Part shown: one piece after another, positions 22,203-31,151 of the stretch
Layout of the letters: each line of letters starts with the position of its first letter
How positions within the stretch are numbered: the first letter of the stretch is position 1
Assembly (NCBI GenBank): GCA_947311445.1
Contig: CAMZKV010000100.1
Location: 1 to 36,440, forward strand
From: an uncultured Chlorobiota bacterium
GTDB taxonomy: Bacteria > Bacteroidota > Bacteroidia > Bacteroidales > JAADGE01
Length of the DNA: 36,440 nucleotides
Reading direction: 5' to 3'
Notes under the pieces: generated by a model
The model's input: only the letters and a program-made list of their open reading frames with translations
Databases searched by the model: none
Told to the model about the DNA's origin: nothing
Program-made: the position numbers and the translations under genes

Positions 22203-23297
22203 ATGAAAAAACAAATACTTTTTATTCTTGCAATGTTTAGCATATCAATAATTTTTGCTCAAACACATGCTGATTTTACTGTTGTAAAAAAAATAAAAAC
22301 AACTCCTGTAAAAAATCAAGCGGCAGCTGGGGCATGTTGGTCATTTGCAACAACTTCATTTATTGAAACAGAAGCAATTAGAAAAGGTAAAAAGGAATAT
22401 GACCTTTCCGAAATGTATTTTGTTTATTATTCATATCTTGATAAAGCAGAAGATTATGTTAGGTTTCACGGGAACGCAACTTTTGGAGAAGGAGGACAAG
22501 CCCATGATGTTCTTAATGTAATAAAAAAACATGGTATTACTACCGAAGGAGCATATTCAGGAAAAGTGTACCAGCTACCCTACCATTATCATGTTGATAT
22601 GGTTAAAAATTTAAAATCTATTGTAGATAATGCGGCATCAATAAAAGATGCAGCACTTACATCAACTTGGTACGTAGCTTTTAAAGCAGTTTTAGAAAGT
22701 TATATGGGCAAACCTCCTGTAAATTTCAAGGTAGGAGAGAGTTTGTTTAATCCAAAATCTTTTAACAAATCTGAAATTGATTTTAACCCTGATGATTATA
22801 TCGAATTTACATCATACTCTCACCATCCTTTTCATGAACAATTTGATTTAGAAGTTCCTGATAATTGGTCGCATGACGATTATTACAATGTTCCTATTGA
22901 TGAATTAATGGAAATTATGGACAATGCAATTGAAAAAGGATATTCAATAGCTTGGGATGGAGATGTTAGCGAAAAAGGTTTTGATAGCAGTACTTCTATT
23001 GCAGACTTATCGAAAAAAGACTTAAAAAAAATTAAAGACGAAGGCTTTCAAAAATATAGACAAATTACATTTGAAAACTATAAAACAACAGACGACCATT
23101 TAATGCACATTGTTGGAACTGCAAAGAACAAAGATGGGGAGTTATATTACATTACAAAAAACTCGTGGGGAGTTTTTGATGAACATGGTGGATATTTTTA
23201 CATTTCAAAAGATTATATAAAACTAAAAACTATAGCTTTTTTAGTTCATAAAAATGCTGTTCCGAATTATATTGCAAGAAAATGTGGAATTAAATAA
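22203..23297 (+). CDS. secreted papain-like C1 peptidase (aminopeptidase C / bleomycin hydrolase type)
   Basis: This 364-residue protein has a signal peptide (to about residue 20, IIFAQ). The catalytic elements of a C1 cysteine protease are present: oxyanion Gln39 and nucleophile Cys45 in KNQAAAGACWSFAT, His302 in DDHLMHIVGTA and Asn320 in ITKNSWG. The Glu-rich EMYFVYYSYLDKAEDYVRFHG region after the nucleophile is typical of the C1B (PepC/bleomycin hydrolase) branch. Such enzymes in Bacteroidota are periplasmic aminopeptidases, unlike cytoplasmic PepC. Its neighbours are unrelated. It has leader repeat B directly upstream and a terminator 13 bases after the stop. Confidence 0.85.
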   Translation: MKKQILFILAMFSISIIFAQTHADFTVVKKIKTTPVKNQAAAGACWSFATTSFIETEAIRKGKKEYDLSEMYFVYYSYLDKAEDYVRFHGNATFGEGGQAHDVLNVIKKHGITTEGAYSGKVYQLPYHYHVDMVKNLKSIVDNAASIKDAALTSTWYVAFKAVLESYMGKPPVNFKVGESLFNPKSFNKSEIDFNPDDYIEFTSYSHHPFHEQFDLEVPDNWSHDDYYNVPIDELMEIMDNAIEKGYSIAWDGDVSEKGFDSSTSIADLSKKDLKKIKDEGFQKYRQITFENYKTTDDHLMHIVGTAKNKDGELYYITKNSWGVFDEHGGYFYISKDYIKLKTIAFLVHKNAVPNYIARKCGIK

Positions 23298-23310
23298 AAT
23301 TTTTATAATA

Positions 23311-23343
23311 AAAAAAGACACCCTAAACGAGTGTCTTTTTTTT
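23311..23343. terminator. terminator between the C1 peptidase and groES
   Basis: An 11-bp stem AAAAAAGACAC (23311-23321) pairs with GTGTCTTTTTT (23331-23341) around a 9-base loop. A and T flanks on both sides suit both converging transcripts. Confidence 0.85.
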
Positions 23344-23372
23344 ATCATTACAGGTTTTTCTTAGTCCAAAAT

Positions 23373-23660
23373 TTATATGGCATCAGTTTCAACAACTTTA
23401 GCCAAAACATCAGCATAAGGAATAAAAAGATATTTTTTGTCATCAAATTTTAATTCATTTCCTGAAAATTCTTTGTATAAGACAGTATCACCTACTGAAA
23501 TTCCTGAATTTTCAATATTCCCTAATGCCACAACTTTTCCTGTAGCTTCTTTTTCTTTTGCAGAATCCGGAATAATTAATCCACTTGCAGTTTTTTCTTC
23601 TCCTTTGTTTTCTGATAACTCAAGTAGCACGTTTTCATTTAATGGTTGTAATTCTCTCAT
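23373..23660 (-). CDS. groES: co-chaperonin GroES
   Basis: This 95-residue protein shows the GroES pattern: LQPLNENVLLEL at the start, the mobile loop around KTASGLIIPDSAKEKEATG, then GKVVALG, VGDTVLYKEFSGNELKFDDKKYLFIPYADVLAKV. It caps the GroEL ring during protein folding. The normal partner gene groEL is not next to it: downstream is a convergent peptidase gene, upstream a redox protein. The loop has the hydrophobic GroEL-binding residues (LII), so it should be functional. It could be the only groES with groEL elsewhere, or a second copy. Confidence 0.92.
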   Translation of the reverse strand: MRELQPLNENVLLELSENKGEEKTASGLIIPDSAKEKEATGKVVALGNIENSGISVGDTVLYKEFSGNELKFDDKKYLFIPYADVLAKVVETDAI

Positions 23661-23771
23661 TTTTAATATATTTTTTAATTAATATTTTATTTATAGTAAT
23701 CCTTATATGAAATATTTATATCATTTCTTTCTCAAATTTTATGCTCGTAATTTTTGTTTTTATAATTTTAA

Positions 23772-24347
23772 TCACAAACCTAATAAGCTATCAATTTTAG
23801 CTTTGTCAAATCCAACAATTATTTGCCCTCCAATTAATGTTTGGGGTACTCCTTGTTTTCCACTTCTTTTAACCATTGCTTCAGCAGCTTTTTGGTCTTT
23901 TGAGACATCAATATCTCTAAATTTTATATTATTTTCTTTAAAATAATTTTTAATTCTTGTACACCAAGAACAAGTTGGTGTAGAATAAACAGTTACACTT
24001 TTTTGTTCTGGAACGCTTCCGTCGGCAGAAGCAGAAAACATTGTATTTGAAAACAAAGAGGAGTAGTAAGATGTATCATTACAACCTTTGTAAACTCCTT
24101 TAAAGTTGTTATTTTCAAATTTCAATAATGAGGGAACTGTTTTCACATCAAATTTAGAATGAATATCTTTTACTTTATTAACATCAGCAACAAAAACAGT
24201 TTGCCTATTTTCTGTACTTTCTGTTTTTTTTATACTATTATAAGCACATTCACTATTTTCGGATGTTTTTTTATAAATAAACAACCAATAATTTTTCAAA
24301 TTTGACTTTTTATCTTTAAAGTCTGAATATGAATTTACTGTTATCAT
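23772..24347 (-). CDS. thioredoxin-like/glutaredoxin fusion protein
   Basis: This 191-residue protein has two redox folds. Residues 1-100 resemble thioredoxin (FVADVNKVKDIHSKFDVKTVPSLLKF with the cis-Pro at Pro72), but the active-site region (TSENSECAYNS) has only one Cys (Cys34). Residues 117-191 form a complete glutaredoxin: VTVYSTPTCSWCTRIK with CSWC at 126-129, GVPQT at 166-170 and the GG of the glutathione or target site. There is no signal peptide, so it is cytoplasmic. The C-terminal domain should reduce disulphides; the N-terminal domain more likely binds a target than catalyses. It is a single gene with a 111-base spacer before groES. Confidence 0.78.
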   Translation of the reverse strand: MITVNSYSDFKDKKSNLKNYWLFIYKKTSENSECAYNSIKKTESTENRQTVFVADVNKVKDIHSKFDVKTVPSLLKFENNNFKGVYKGCNDTSYYSSLFSNTMFSASADGSVPEQKSVTVYSTPTCSWCTRIKNYFKENNIKFRDIDVSKDQKAAEAMVKRSGKQGVPQTLIGGQIIVGFDKAKIDSLLGL

Positions 24348-24484
24348 ATAAATTTAATTTAACATACGATTATCAACTCTTATGCCACACAAAATTTTAT
24401 GAAGAAAAGACAGTTTATTTATAAATATTGACTTTTATATGTCAAAATGTCAAAAAAAACTAAACCTGAGAACTTGTTTTTAAT

Positions 24485-26581
24485 CTATTTTAAATACTTA
24501 TCTAGCCAGCCTTTAAATTCTCTTTGCCAAAGAATTCCGTTTTGAGGGCTTAGTACCCAATGATTTTCTTCTGGAAAATAAAGGAACTTTGCGGGAACAT
24601 TATTTAATATTGCGGCATTAAATGCACTCATGCCTTGTGTAGCAGCAATTCTGTAATCTTTTTGTCCGTGAATTACCATAATAGGAGTATCCCAATTTTG
24701 AACAAATTTATGTGGTGAATTTGCAAAAGAGTATTGTGCAATCTTATTTGATTTATCCCAAAAAGCACCTCCTAAATCCCAATTTGCAAACCACATTTCT
24801 TCGGTTTCCAAATATTGTGCTTCAAGATTAAAAATTCCATCATGTGCAATAAATGCTTTAAATCTTTTATTATGATTTCCGGCAAGCCAATAAACAGAAA
24901 ACCCACCATAACTTGCTCCTATTGCTCCTAGTTTTTCTTCATTTATAAATGGTTCTTTTTTAAGTTCATCAATTGCCGAAAAATAATCTTTCATGTTTTG
25001 TCCGCCGTAATCTCCACTAATTTGCTCGTTCCATTCTTGGCCGAAACTTGGCAAACCTCTTCTGTTAGGAGCAACAACAACATATCCGTTTGCTGCCATT
25101 TGTTGAAAGTTCCAACGATACGAAAAGAATTGACTAACAGCAGATTGCGGACCCCCCTGACAATATAAGAGTGCAGGATATTTTTTATTTGCATCAAAAT
25201 GAGGCGGATAAATTACCCAAACTAACATATTTTTTCCGTCGGTTGTTTTTACCCATCGTTCTTCAACTTTTGCAAGTTCTAATTGTTCAAGTATATTTTT
25301 ATTTACAAAACTTAATTGTGTTTCTTCTCCTGACTGGTTTACGGCAAAAATTTCAGTTGGCATTGACATTGATTGTTTTGTTGCAATTAATTTATCCGAC
25401 AAAACAGCAAGCGAACGATAATTATGGTCGCCTTTTGTAACAGCGTTTATTTCATTAGTTTCAACATTCAATTTATAAATTTGGAAACGAGCATGATAAT
25501 CACTTACGGTATAAATGCTTTTCCCGTCAGGCGTCCAATTTATCTCGTGAACATTTTGGTCGAAATTTGCAGTATAATCTTTCTTTTCTTTTGTTGAAAA
25601 ATTATAAATAAATAATCTATTCTTATCAGATTCGTAACCATCTCTTTCCATGCTTTCCCATGCAATCATTTTTCCGTCAGGAGAATAAACGGGTGCTTTG
25701 TCGTAGCCATTCATCCCTTTGGTTAAGTTTGAAGTTTCTTTTTTTTCAATATTATACAAATAAATATCCGAATTTGTTGATAGAGTATATTCTCTTCCTT
25801 TTTTCTTCACACAAGTGTATGCAATTGTCTTACTATCAGGACTCCAAGAAACTTCCTCAAAACCGCCGAAAGGTTTTAAAGGTGAATCAAATTCTTCATT
25901 TTTCATAATATCTGTTTCTTCTTTTACAGAAATTCCATCAAAATCGGCAACAAAAATATGACTGTAAGAATCTGTCCAAGTATCCCAATGGCGATACATT
26001 AAATCTTCTATTATTCTAGCATTTGCTTTTGGTAAATCGGGGTATTTATCAACAACATCTTCGATTAAATCAACTTCTTTTGCAAAAAGAATTTTTGTTT
26101 CATCAGGAGAAAATTTAAATCCGGAAATACCTCCTTCAATATCAGAAATTTTAGTTCTTTCAGTGCCATTTGTATTCATTTTCCATATTTGCATTCCGGC
26201 ATCATCAAATGTCATAAAATAAATTTTATTCCCGTCTTTGCTCCAAACTGCATTATACTCTCCTCTGGCAGTTTCAGTAATTCTTTTCATATTTCCGCCT
26301 TCAACCGGCATTGTATAAAGTTCTCTGTTACCTTTGTTTTCTGCAATATCGTAGTAGGTTATTCCGAAAAGCAAAGTTTTTTCATCTTTAGAAACTTGCA
26401 CACCTCCTAAACGACCAAATGACCAAAGTACTTCGGGAGTCATAATGTCGTTTTCTAGTTTTAAGTCGGGTTTTCCAATAATTTTTCCTTCTTTTGTTTT
26501 AGTGTTATCATTTGTTTTTTCTGTCTTACAAGACGTTACAAAAAACATAACAATTAAAAAAATATAGATTATATGTTTCAT
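24485..26581 (-). CDS. S9 family prolyl-oligopeptidase-type serine peptidase, lipoprotein
   Basis: This 698-residue protein has a lipoprotein signal peptide (MKHIIYIFLIVMFFVTSC, lipobox VTSC). The N-terminal half is a TolB/DPP-IV-like beta-propeller with repeated SPDGK-type blades (about residues 60-420). The alpha/beta-hydrolase domain has Ser557 in GASYGGFSVYW, Asp642 in HGQKDYRI and His674 in ENHWVL. S9 enzymes remove dipeptides or short acylated peptides in the periplasm. I chose ATG 26581 because it places the signal peptide at the N-terminus; starting further upstream would add a hydrophilic extension overlapping cysS. It lies 17 bases after cysS on the same strand and is probably cotranscribed. 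Confidence 0.88.
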   Translation of the reverse strand: MKHIIYIFLIVMFFVTSCKTEKTNDNTKTKEGKIIGKPDLKLENDIMTPEVLWSFGRLGGVQVSKDEKTLLFGITYYDIAENKGNRELYTMPVEGGNMKRITETARGEYNAVWSKDGNKIYFMTFDDAGMQIWKMNTNGTERTKISDIEGGISGFKFSPDETKILFAKEVDLIEDVVDKYPDLPKANARIIEDLMYRHWDTWTDSYSHIFVADFDGISVKEETDIMKNEEFDSPLKPFGGFEEVSWSPDSKTIAYTCVKKKGREYTLSTNSDIYLYNIEKKETSNLTKGMNGYDKAPVYSPDGKMIAWESMERDGYESDKNRLFIYNFSTKEKKDYTANFDQNVHEINWTPDGKSIYTVSDYHARFQIYKLNVETNEINAVTKGDHNYRSLAVLSDKLIATKQSMSMPTEIFAVNQSGEETQLSFVNKNILEQLELAKVEERWVKTTDGKNMLVWVIYPPHFDANKKYPALLYCQGGPQSAVSQFFSYRWNFQQMAANGYVVVAPNRRGLPSFGQEWNEQISGDYGGQNMKDYFSAIDELKKEPFINEEKLGAIGASYGGFSVYWLAGNHNKRFKAFIAHDGIFNLEAQYLETEEMWFANWDLGGAFWDKSNKIAQYSFANSPHKFVQNWDTPIMVIHGQKDYRIAATQGMSAFNAAILNNVPAKFLYFPEENHWVLSPQNGILWQREFKGWLDKYLK

Positions 26582-26598
26582 TTTTAAAATATTTAGTT

Positions 26599-28068
26599 CT
26601 ATTGTATTTCCCACTCGGCGCCCTCTCTTGTATCTTTAACAATAATGCCAAATTCTTTAAGTTCATCTCTAATTTTATCGGAAGTTGCAAAATCTCTATT
26701 CTTTTTTGCCTCTGTTCTCAAATTTAATAAAAGATTCATAACATCTTTTAGTTTTTCATCTTCTGAGGAAGATTTTTCTTCATTTTCCAAACCAAGAATT
26801 TTAAAAACAATGTCGTTATAAAGTTTTTGCAAGAAAGATAAATCTTCTTTGTTTATTGTTTCTTTTCCGGCATTTATTGAATTTATAATTTTAACTCCAT
26901 CAAATAGATGTGCAATTAAAATTGGAGTATTCATATCGTCATCCAAAGCTTTAAATATTTTTTCTTTAATATCTTGTACATTAACAGAACTTAAAGAACT
27001 AATTTCTAAATTGCTTAAAGTTTTAACAGCATCCATAAGTCTTTTATAGCCTTTTTCAGATGCTTGTAATGCTTTATTTGAAAAATCAAGTGTGCTTCTG
27101 TAATGTGCTTGTAAAATAAAAAACCTCACAACCATTGGGCTGTATGCTTGTTCCAAAAGTTTATGTTTTCCGGAAAACATTTCATCTAGCATAATAAAAT
27201 TGTTGAGTGATTTACTCATTTTTTGTCCGTCAATAGTAATTAGGTTATTATGCATCCAATATTTTACTGCATCTTCTCCTTTTGCTGCTTTCGATTGTGC
27301 GATTTCACATTCGTGATGCGGAAATTGAAGGTCTAAGCCACCACCATGAATATCAAATTTTTCTCCCAAATATTTTGTGCTCATAACGGAACATTCCAAA
27401 TGCCAGCCCGGAAATCCATCGCTCCATTTTGAAGGCCAACGCATAATATGCTCAGGTTCTGCCTTTTTCCAAAGTGCAAAATCGAATGAGTTTTTTTTAT
27501 CGCTTTGCCCAGCAAGTTCTCTTGTATTATTTTGTAAATCTTCCAAAACTCTGCCCGAAAGCTTTCCGTAATTGTTTGTTTCTGAATATTTTGCGACATC
27601 AAAATAAACCGAACCGTTAACTTCATAGGCAAAACCGTTTTTTAAAATTTCTTCAACCATTTCTGCCTGTTCTATAATATGAGCAGATGCATGTGGCTCA
27701 ATACTCGGAGGCAATGTGTTAAGTTGCTCCATATTTTTATGGTAGCTGTTCGTATATTTTTGAACAATCTCCATCGGCTCAACTTGGTCGAGCTTTGCTT
27801 TTTTTGCAATTTTATCTTCCCCTGCATCGGCATCGTTTACAAGATGCCCTACATCCGTAATATTTCTTACATAGCGAACTTTATATCCGATATATTTCAA
27901 ATATCTGAAAAGCACATCAAAGGTAATTGCCGGGCGAGCATGTCCCAAATGAGAATCGCCGTAAACCGTAGGACCGCAGACGTACATTCCCACAAAAGGA
28001 GGATTTAACGGTTCGAATAACTCTTTTTTTCTTGTAAGGGTGTTGTATATTGTTAGATTGTTTTTCAT
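26599..28068 (-). CDS. cysS: cysteinyl-tRNA synthetase
   Basis: This 489-residue class I synthetase is of normal length. It has zinc and substrate Cys31 in YVCGPTVYG, the HIGH motif as HLGH (40-43), the other zinc ligands in LECSVMS and HHECEIAQ, and the KMSKS signature in [11 protein letters not shown]. The anticodon-binding helical C-domain ends with the [13 protein letters not shown] block typical of CysRS. It charges tRNA-Cys. Its neighbours are folB 108 bases upstream and a lipoprotein peptidase downstream; the first promoter seen for this set is before folB. Confidence 0.97.
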   Translation of the reverse strand: MKNNLTIYNTLTRKKELFEPLNPPFVGMYVCGPTVYGDSHLGHARPAITFDVLFRYLKYIGYKVRYVRNITDVGHLVNDADAGEDKIAKKAKLDQVEPMEIVQKYTNSYHKNMEQLNTLPPSIEPHASAHIIEQAEMVEEILKNGFAYEVNGSVYFDVAKYSETNNYGKLSGRVLEDLQNNTRELAGQSDKKNSFDFALWKKAEPEHIMRWPSKWSDGFPGWHLECSVMSTKYLGEKFDIHGGGLDLQFPHHECEIAQSKAAKGEDAVKYWMHNNLITIDGQKMSKSLNNFIMLDEMFSGKHKLLEQAYSPMVVRFFILQAHYRSTLDFSNKALQASEKGYKRLMDAVKTLSNLEISSLSSVNVQDIKEKIFKALDDDMNTPILIAHLFDGVKIINSINAGKETINKEDLSFLQKLYNDIVFKILGLENEEKSSSEDEKLKDVMNLLLNLRTEAKKNRDFATSDKIRDELKEFGIIVKDTREGAEWEIQ

Positions 28069-28176
28069 AATATTATTTTTTTATTCTTACATTACATTGC
28101 TAAATTGTTTAATTGACAATTTATTTTATCAGCCAATCAACAGGTTGTCAACTCTGCTAGTCACATCATCTACTAA

Positions 28177-28527
28177 TCATTTTGTCATTGTAATACTAAC
28201 TTTTTTAATTTTTCCGCCCATTGGGGGATTCATTTTCGACAGTTTTATGCTTACCGATTTGATATTATCAAGATTTTTATATAATGCATGTAAAATTCGA
28301 CCTGCAATATTTTCTAATAGATTAGATTTTTTTTGCATTTCTGATTTTATAATTTTATAAGCCGTTTGATAATTTACTGCATCTTCGATTTTATCACTTT
28401 CCGCAGCCTTTCGGCAATCGGTTTCAATTTTCAAATCAACCAAAAAACGATTGCCTACAATTTGTTCCTCTTTGTAATGCCCGTGATAGGCATAAAATTC
28501 CATTCCTTCAATCTCAATAAATCCCAT
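28177..28527 (-). CDS. folB: dihydroneopterin aldolase
   Basis: This 116-residue protein shows the FolB pattern: IEIEGMEFYAYHGHYKEEQIVGNRFLVDL with the conserved YHG and catalytic Glu/Lys region, VNYQTAYKIIKSEM, LLENIAGRI, and the closing strand VSIKLSKMNPPMGGKIKKVSI. The enzyme converts dihydroneopterin to 6-hydroxymethyl-dihydropterin and glycolaldehyde in folate synthesis. Length and order fit the family exactly. An upstream TACATTTG box gives a leader of about 20 bases. Confidence 0.9.
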   Translation of the reverse strand: MGFIEIEGMEFYAYHGHYKEEQIVGNRFLVDLKIETDCRKAAESDKIEDAVNYQTAYKIIKSEMQKKSNLLENIAGRILHALYKNLDNIKSVSIKLSKMNPPMGGKIKKVSITMTK

Positions 28528-28554
28528 TTCTGAGTTTTTAAATTTTATAATTTA

Positions 28555-28562
28555 CAAATGTA
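28555..28562 (-). promoter_or_regulatory. -7 element of folB (and possibly cysS and the S9 peptidase)
   Basis: The minus strand reads TACATTTG, an exact TAnnTTTG match ending 27 bases before the folB ATG. Confidence 0.6.
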
Positions 28563-28591
28563 TTAAATAATAATATGAAAATATTTAGAAT

Positions 28592-29764
28592 CTAAAAAAG
28601 ATTCAATTGCTTTTTAGCATTATTGAAGAATATTTCTAGTTTTTTAGCAGCTTCTATAAGTGTTTCGTCAGTTTTAGCAAAACAAAATCTAATAGTTTTT
28701 GTATTTGACTCATCATGATAAAAAGAAGACATTGGAATTCCTGCAATTCCAAATTTCTTAATAAGCCGTTCAGCTAATTGAAAATCGTTTTCATCTGTAT
28801 AATTAGAGAAATTTACTGTTTGAAAATATGTACCTCCAACGGGTTTCACTTCAAATCCAATATTTGTCAATAATTCATTAAACAAATCTCTTTTTTTTTG
28901 ATAAAAACTTGAAAGTTTTAAATACTCAACTTCTTTGTCTAGATATTCTGCTATTGCATATTGAATAGGTGTATTTGCAGCAAATACAGTAAATTGATGT
29001 ACTTTTCTTATTTCTGATGTAATTTTTTCAGGAGCAATAAAATAACCGAGTTTCCAGCCGGTTGCATGATACATTTTTCCAAAAGAATAAACAATAATAC
29101 TTCTTTCTGCAAGTTCAGGATATTTAGAAATACTATTATGTTGTTTTTTATCAAAAATTATATGCTCATATACCTCATCACTAAGAATTAAGATATTGGT
29201 TCCTGTAACAACTTTTTTTAATTTATTAATATCTTCCTCAGAAAAAACTTTTCCGGAAGGATTATGAGGAGAATTAATAATTATTAGTCTTGTTTTTGAA
29301 TTAATAGTCTTATTTACTGCTTCCCAATCAATTGAATAATTGGGATGTTTGAGTTTAATATATATTGGTCTTCCTCCGTTATATTTAACAACCGGAGCAT
29401 AACTATCATAAGCAGGCTCAAAAATTATAACCTCATCACCTTCTCTAATGATTGTAGAAATTGCAGAATGTAGTGCTTGTGTTCCTCCTGCTGTAATAGT
29501 TATTTCTGTTTCAGGATTGTATTTTCTTCCGTATAATTTTTCAGTTTTTTCAGACAACTTTTCTCTTAGAGGTAATATTCCTTGCATAGGGGCGTATTGA
29601 TTATGCCCATTTTGCATAGCTTTATAAACAAGAGAAGCCAATTCTTTTGATATTTCAAAATTTGGGAAGCCTTGCGATAAATTAATTGCATTATGTTCTT
29701 TTGCCATTGCAGACATTATAGCAAAAACAGAAGTTTTAATATTTGGAATCTTAGGTTTTATCAT
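28592..29764 (-). CDS. class I PLP aminotransferase (methionine/kynurenine aminotransferase type)
   Basis: This 390-residue fold-type I aminotransferase contains INLSQGFPNF near the start, the ITAGGTQAL cofactor loop, IIINSPHNPSGKVFS with the substrate Asn, and the Schiff-base Lys in VYSFGKMYHATGWKLGY. It ends with a conserved Arg in TIRFCFAK. The QGFPNF and HATGWKLGY wording matches the YbdL-like methionine/kynurenine aminotransferase branch, so transamination of methionine in sulfur salvage is likely but unproven. I chose ATG 29764. The TTG seven codons upstream (29785) overlaps a good -7 box on the same strand, so it could not be on that transcript. Confidence 0.85.
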   Translation of the reverse strand: MIKPKIPNIKTSVFAIMSAMAKEHNAINLSQGFPNFEISKELASLVYKAMQNGHNQYAPMQGILPLREKLSEKTEKLYGRKYNPETEITITAGGTQALHSAISTIIREGDEVIIFEPAYDSYAPVVKYNGGRPIYIKLKHPNYSIDWEAVNKTINSKTRLIIINSPHNPSGKVFSEEDINKLKKVVTGTNILILSDEVYEHIIFDKKQHNSISKYPELAERSIIVYSFGKMYHATGWKLGYFIAPEKITSEIRKVHQFTVFAANTPIQYAIAEYLDKEVEYLKLSSFYQKKRDLFNELLTNIGFEVKPVGGTYFQTVNFSNYTDENDFQLAERLIKKFGIAGIPMSSFYHDESNTKTIRFCFAKTDETLIEAAKKLEIFFNNAKKQLNLF

Positions 29765-29782
29765 TTGGGAAAAATTGAGCGA

Positions 29783-29790
29783 CAAAAGTA
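29783..29790 (-). promoter_or_regulatory. -7 element of the aminotransferase gene
   Basis: The minus strand reads TACTTTTG (TAnnTTTG). The expected transcription start near 29776 leaves a leader of about 12 bases before ATG 29764 and decides the start codon. Confidence 0.55.
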
Positions 29791-29942
29791 AAAAAATATC
29801 CCTCTCTTAAAATATTCTTTTTATAAAATTAAAGATTAAAATCCATAAGCACATATTAGAACAATTCCTAATAATTTGATTTTTAAACCTTAAATAATTA
29901 ATATTATTACTTTTTATCTGTATTTTCATACAAGTGGTTTTA

Positions 29943-30578
29943 TTATTTCAAAAAAGGGTTTGTTAATTTTTCTTTACCTATTGATGTTTCTATTCCATGT
30001 CCGGGATAGACAATTGTTTCATCATCTAATTTAAAAAGTTTAGTTTTAATTTGAGATATTAAAGTATCATAATTTCCCCCGGGCAAATCAGTTCTTCCGA
30101 TACTTCCGTTAAATAGAACATCTCCGACAATGGCAATTTTCACCTTTCTGTTAAAAAAGACCAAACTTCCGGCAGAATGACCGGGTATATGCAAAATCTC
30201 CAATTCTGAGAAACCAAACTTTACAGTTTCACCTTCTTTTAAAAACTTTCTAATTGGGTAAGGTTCTTCCATATGTACACCATATATATTAGAAGCATTT
30301 AGAGCATTTGTATTATTGTACTCTTCTTCTTTATGAGCTTCCATTTCTAATTTAAAAGTATCAGAAACAAATTTACTTCCAAAAACATGATCAAGATGGC
30401 AATGAGTATTTAATAACCTTACGGGTTTTAAGTTATTCTCTTTTATAAATTTTAATAAATATTCCTGTTCTTGCTTATTATTACAGGCAGAATCAACTAT
30501 TACACATTCATTAGACTTATCTGTAACAATATAAGTATTTACTTCAAAAGGACTAAAAACTAAGCGATGTATCTGCAT
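29943..30578 (-). CDS. metallo-beta-lactamase-fold hydrolase (glyoxalase II-like)
   Basis: This 211-residue cytoplasmic protein carries the metal-binding HxHxDH motif in LLNTHCHLDHVFG (His59, His61, Asp63, His64). GHSAGSLVFF, the bridging Asp in AIVGDVLF, and the last His in VYPGHG complete the dinuclear site. Size and GRTDLPGG segment match the small YcbL-type glyoxalase II-like group, thioester hydrolases such as for S-lactoylglutathione or other acyl thiols. The natural thiol is unknown, and Bacteroidota often lack glutathione. It is a single gene; the aminotransferase follows after 178 bases with its own promoter. Confidence 0.85.
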   Translation of the reverse strand: MQIHRLVFSPFEVNTYIVTDKSNECVIVDSACNNKQEQEYLLKFIKENNLKPVRLLNTHCHLDHVFGSKFVSDTFKLEMEAHKEEEYNNTNALNASNIYGVHMEEPYPIRKFLKEGETVKFGFSELEILHIPGHSAGSLVFFNRKVKIAIVGDVLFNGSIGRTDLPGGNYDTLISQIKTKLFKLDDETIVYPGHGIETSIGKEKLTNPFLK

Positions 30579-30799
30579 TTATATATTTTTTTACTGTAAT
30601 AGTATTAAAAAACGATTAATTATTAAAATATTTTAAAATCCATTAGATTCTTTATCCGTTAAAATTTGTTAAAAGAAACAAAACAAGACTTAGTGTATAG
30701 CATTGAAATACTGAATATTACACTTATATATTAAGTAAAAGACTTATTTTTAAAATAGTAGAAAATCATTAATAATTTTTTTTTTCATCAAGATTTAAT

Positions 30800-30807
30800 T
30801 TTCTTTG
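30800..30807 (+). promoter_or_regulatory. probable -7 element of acpP
   Basis: TTTCTTTG is one base off TAnnTTTG and lies 41 bases before ATG 30849. The rest of the 270-base divergent gap (30579-30848) is plain AT-rich sequence with no open frame or clear structure. Confidence 0.45.
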
Positions 30808-30848
30808 CAACTCACAATCAAAATATTTATTAATTAAAATTTATTATT

Positions 30849-31085
30849 ATGTCAGACATTGCCTCAAGAGTAAAAGCAATTATTATCGACAAATTAGGAG
30901 TAGAAGAAAGTGAAGTAACAACAGAAGCAAGTTTCACTGATGATTTAGGTGCAGATTCTTTAGATACTGTTGAGTTAATCATGGAATTTGAAAAAGAATT
31001 TAATATTGCAATTCCTGATGACAAAGCTGAAACTATTGCTACTGTGGGAGATGCAGTAAGCTATATCGAAGAGAATTCAAAATAA
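30849..31085 (+). CDS. acpP: acyl carrier protein
   Basis: This 78-residue acidic protein has the phosphopantetheine site [15 protein letters not shown] (Ser38 of the DSL motif) and the helix pattern of AcpP, ending [10 protein letters not shown]. It carries growing fatty acid chains for the Fab enzymes. It is the first gene of acpP-fabF-rnc, a conserved Bacteroidota order. A hairpin right after the stop could let acpP be made in excess over fabF. Confidence 0.97.
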   Translation: MSDIASRVKAIIIDKLGVEESEVTTEASFTDDLGADSLDTVELIMEFEKEFNIAIPDDKAETIATVGDAVSYIEENSK

Positions 31086-31089
31086 TTTT

Positions 31090-31127
31090 AAGGGATTACG
31101 GTACTGTGTCGTAGTCCCTTTTCTCTT
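31090..31127 (+). terminator. hairpin between acpP and fabF (attenuator-like)
   Basis: AAGGGATTACG (31090-31100) pairs with CGTAGTCCCTT (31110-31120), with one G-U pair and a 9-base loop, followed by TTCTCTTT. The T run is interrupted, so partial termination is likely. Confidence 0.65.
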
Positions 31128-31151
31128 TAAATTAAACAAAAAACATCATTT

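Noticed and set aside
26582-26614. Longer start for the S9 peptidase
   Set aside because: It would bury the lipoprotein signal peptide behind a hydrophilic extension and overlap cysS.
28069-28176. Possible small gene or structured RNA between cysS and folB
   Set aside because: No open frame with family resemblance, no stable hairpin with a T run and no promoter box was found.
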